Shown one piece after another: positions 62,905-64,000 of a DNA stretch of 64,000 nucleotides. Source of the DNA: Haloquadratum walsbyi J07HQW1 (GTDB taxonomy: Archaea > Halobacteriota > Halobacteria > Halobacteriales > Haloferacaceae). The position numbers were made by a program, and so were the translations under genes. The notes beneath the pieces were generated by a model. That model ran no database searches, was not told where the DNA came from, and saw nothing but the letters and a program-made list of their open reading frames with translations. Position 1 is the first letter of the stretch. Every line of letters begins with the position of its first letter. The stretch is from positions 2,560,900 to 2,624,899 of the forward strand of contig KE356560.1 of assembly GCA_000415965.1 (NCBI GenBank), read 5' to 3'.

Positions 62905-64000
62905 TTATGTTATTTCAATTATTTGATGTTCGACTCGACCGATACGGACTCGGGTCCACCCACGAAGTTCAGCATCAAGTGCGGGGTCGCCCGTATCGAC
63001 GTGTAATTGACCAGTTGTTTCGAGTTTTGCCGGGGAGGCGACGATTTTGATATCACACTGACGGATGACTGCCGGGGAAAGTTGTGGATTACCACGACCA
63101 AAGATGAATCCTTGTCCACCAATTGGGGAGACAATAATGATACTTTCAGCATCCGCGCTCGTCTCTGTTAAGATGTCAGCCTCGGTTGCATCACGAACCT
63201 GAAGTTCTCCATCAGCCCACACGTCGATTCCAAGTGGGGTGAAATCAATATCGAGTTTGGATTCAATTGCACCGACGGTACTGCCAGATCCGAAGATGAT
63301 TGTTTTATTACTTGCCTGAATATCAGCAGCAACACCCGCAGCCACTGCTTCGACGCTCCCATTGCCCCGCTGTTTCGCCGATTGAACTCGCTCAGCAACG
63401 GGCACGGACACAACCGATTGTAAAATCGGGTCAATGCGGTCAGACGCATCACCCGCACGGTATGCCTCTTCGTCAATATCAACGATTTCGCGACGCTCTG
63501 TGCGATCGAAAGTCATTGCAATCTGTGCAGCATCCTCAGGAGCAACCGCAAATACGGAGGAATATACCTTTACACCGGCTGGGACTCCGAGGATTGGAAT
63601 ATCTGAATCCGATCGAGCAGCAGCAACGTCTGCTGCTGTTCCATCACCACCAACAAATAGCAGAAGATCAACATCAGCCTCACAAAACGCAGTGACTGCC
63701 GATCGAGTGTCGGCTGCTGTCGTCTGTTGAGTATCTGAGTGCTCATCCGGCATTCCAAGCACGATAGGATCCATACCGACGTCTGCCGCTACGGCTTCAC
63801 CCATCGGTGCTCCCCATGTAAGTACTTGACACTCATCGTGGGTGTCAAAATTCGCGCTAAGCGCTTGGAGCGTTCGCTTTGCTCGGTTTGGTGCGCGAGG
63901 CTCGGCACCACGGTCACGAGCTGTGGCGAGTTTGCCATCAGTGCCCTTGAGACCAACGCGACCACCCATCCCAGCAATGGGATTTACCACAAAGCCGATG
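62905..64000 (-). CDS. ATP-NAD kinase family protein (5' end outside the window)
   Basis: Minus-strand frame open to the right edge; the last codons in view read Ile-Gly-Phe-Val before 'VNPIAGMGGRVGLKGTDGKL'. 'VDLLLFVGGDGTAADVAAAR' is the Gly-Gly-Asp-Gly NAD-kinase motif, 'PILGVPAGVKVYSSVFAVAP' and 'PIGGQGFIFGRGNPQLSPAV' are characteristic of the AcoX/archaeal ATP-NAD kinase-like branch. Probably phosphorylates NAD or a related ligand; typical proteins are about 370 residues, so only a few N-terminal residues are missing. It is followed at 50 bases by the PhoU-type gene on the same strand. Confidence 0.85.
   Translation of the reverse strand, partial: IGFVVNPIAGMGGRVGLKGTDGKLATARDRGAEPRAPNRAKRTLQALSANFDTHDECQVLTWGAPMGEAVAADVGMDPIVLGMPDEHSDTQQTTAADTRSAVTAFCEADVDLLLFVGGDGTAADVAAARSDSDIPILGVPAGVKVYSSVFAVAPEDAAQIAMTFDRTERREIVDIDEEAYRAGDASDRIDPILQSVVSVPVAERVQSAKQRGNGSVEAVAAGVAADIQASNKTIIFGSGSTVGAIESKLDIDFTPLGIDVWADGELQVRDATEADILTETSADAESIIIVSPIGGQGFIFGRGNPQLSPAVIRQCDIKIVASPAKLETTGQLHVDTGDPALDAELRGWTRVRIGRVEHQIIEIT

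Noticed and set aside
1-64000. tRNA or rRNA genes
   Set aside because: I looked for cloverleaf-like GC-rich stretches with TTCGA(A/T)TC arms and saw none I could support.

Overview
The window is a piece of haloarchaeal chromosome, most likely from Haloquadratum (H. walsbyi or a close relative). The proteins are acidic and match Halobacteria families throughout: CDC48/CdcH, PriS, GINS, RfcB, DUF-type halophilic proteins and TrmB. Base composition is well below the 60-65% GC usual for haloarchaea, and many genes appear to start directly about 25-29 bases after a TATA box (leaderless). Coding is loose: long gene-poor gaps, transposon relics and Thr/Asp/Glu/Gln-rich tails on enzymes. The genus is my inference; the haloarchaeal assignment is firm.

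Layout. 0-3.1 kb: small haloarchaeal proteins of unknown function plus a ribbon-helix-helix regulator. 3.3-12.5 kb: a complete branched-chain amino-acid cluster, leuA - (small ORF) - ilvB - ilvN - ilvC - leuC - leuD - leuB, mostly with overlapping or abutting genes, preceded by a folded leader RNA and mini-ORFs. 13-16.2 kb: PTS HPr and enzyme I, then class II fructose-bisphosphate aldolase. 16.6-20.1 kb: small acidic protein, GNAT, membrane/winged-helix protein, eIF2B-like protein, DUF5822-like protein. 20.7-23.2 kb: Hsp20-like protein coupled to CDC48. 23.4-23.9 kb: decayed peroxiredoxin. 24.1-28.7 kb: GINS with a very long linker, primase PriS, then HisD.

28.8-31.4 kb is a relic island: an IS200/IS605-type TnpA and a TnpB that appears split around a high-GC transporter gene. 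31.7-36.3 kb: IscA-type Fe-S protein, hypotheticals, histidine kinase, and a GC-rich decayed foreign gene. 36.3-42.4 kb: 5'-nucleotidase family, UspA, MscS channel, TrmB regulator, RHH protein. 43.1-52.0 kb: RFC large subunit, a three-gene amino-acid ABC transporter, CtaA, degenerate M24 protein, malic enzyme fused to a phosphotransacetylase-like domain. 52.5-64 kb: RNase H-like protein, EamA exporter, P-loop kinase lacking the usual lysine, DUF1684, small membrane proteins, a uS10 paralogue, M20 amidohydrolase, decayed tnpB, PhoU-type regulator, and an ATP-NAD-kinase-family gene running off the right edge.

The most notable non-genic signal is a family of eleven about 120-145 bp elements with terminal inverted repeats (MITE-like), all intergenic, often abutting decayed genes or promoters. 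The second is the leuA leader: two strong stem-loops coinciding with overlapping mini-ORFs, and a leuA start that seems to need a +1 frame change.
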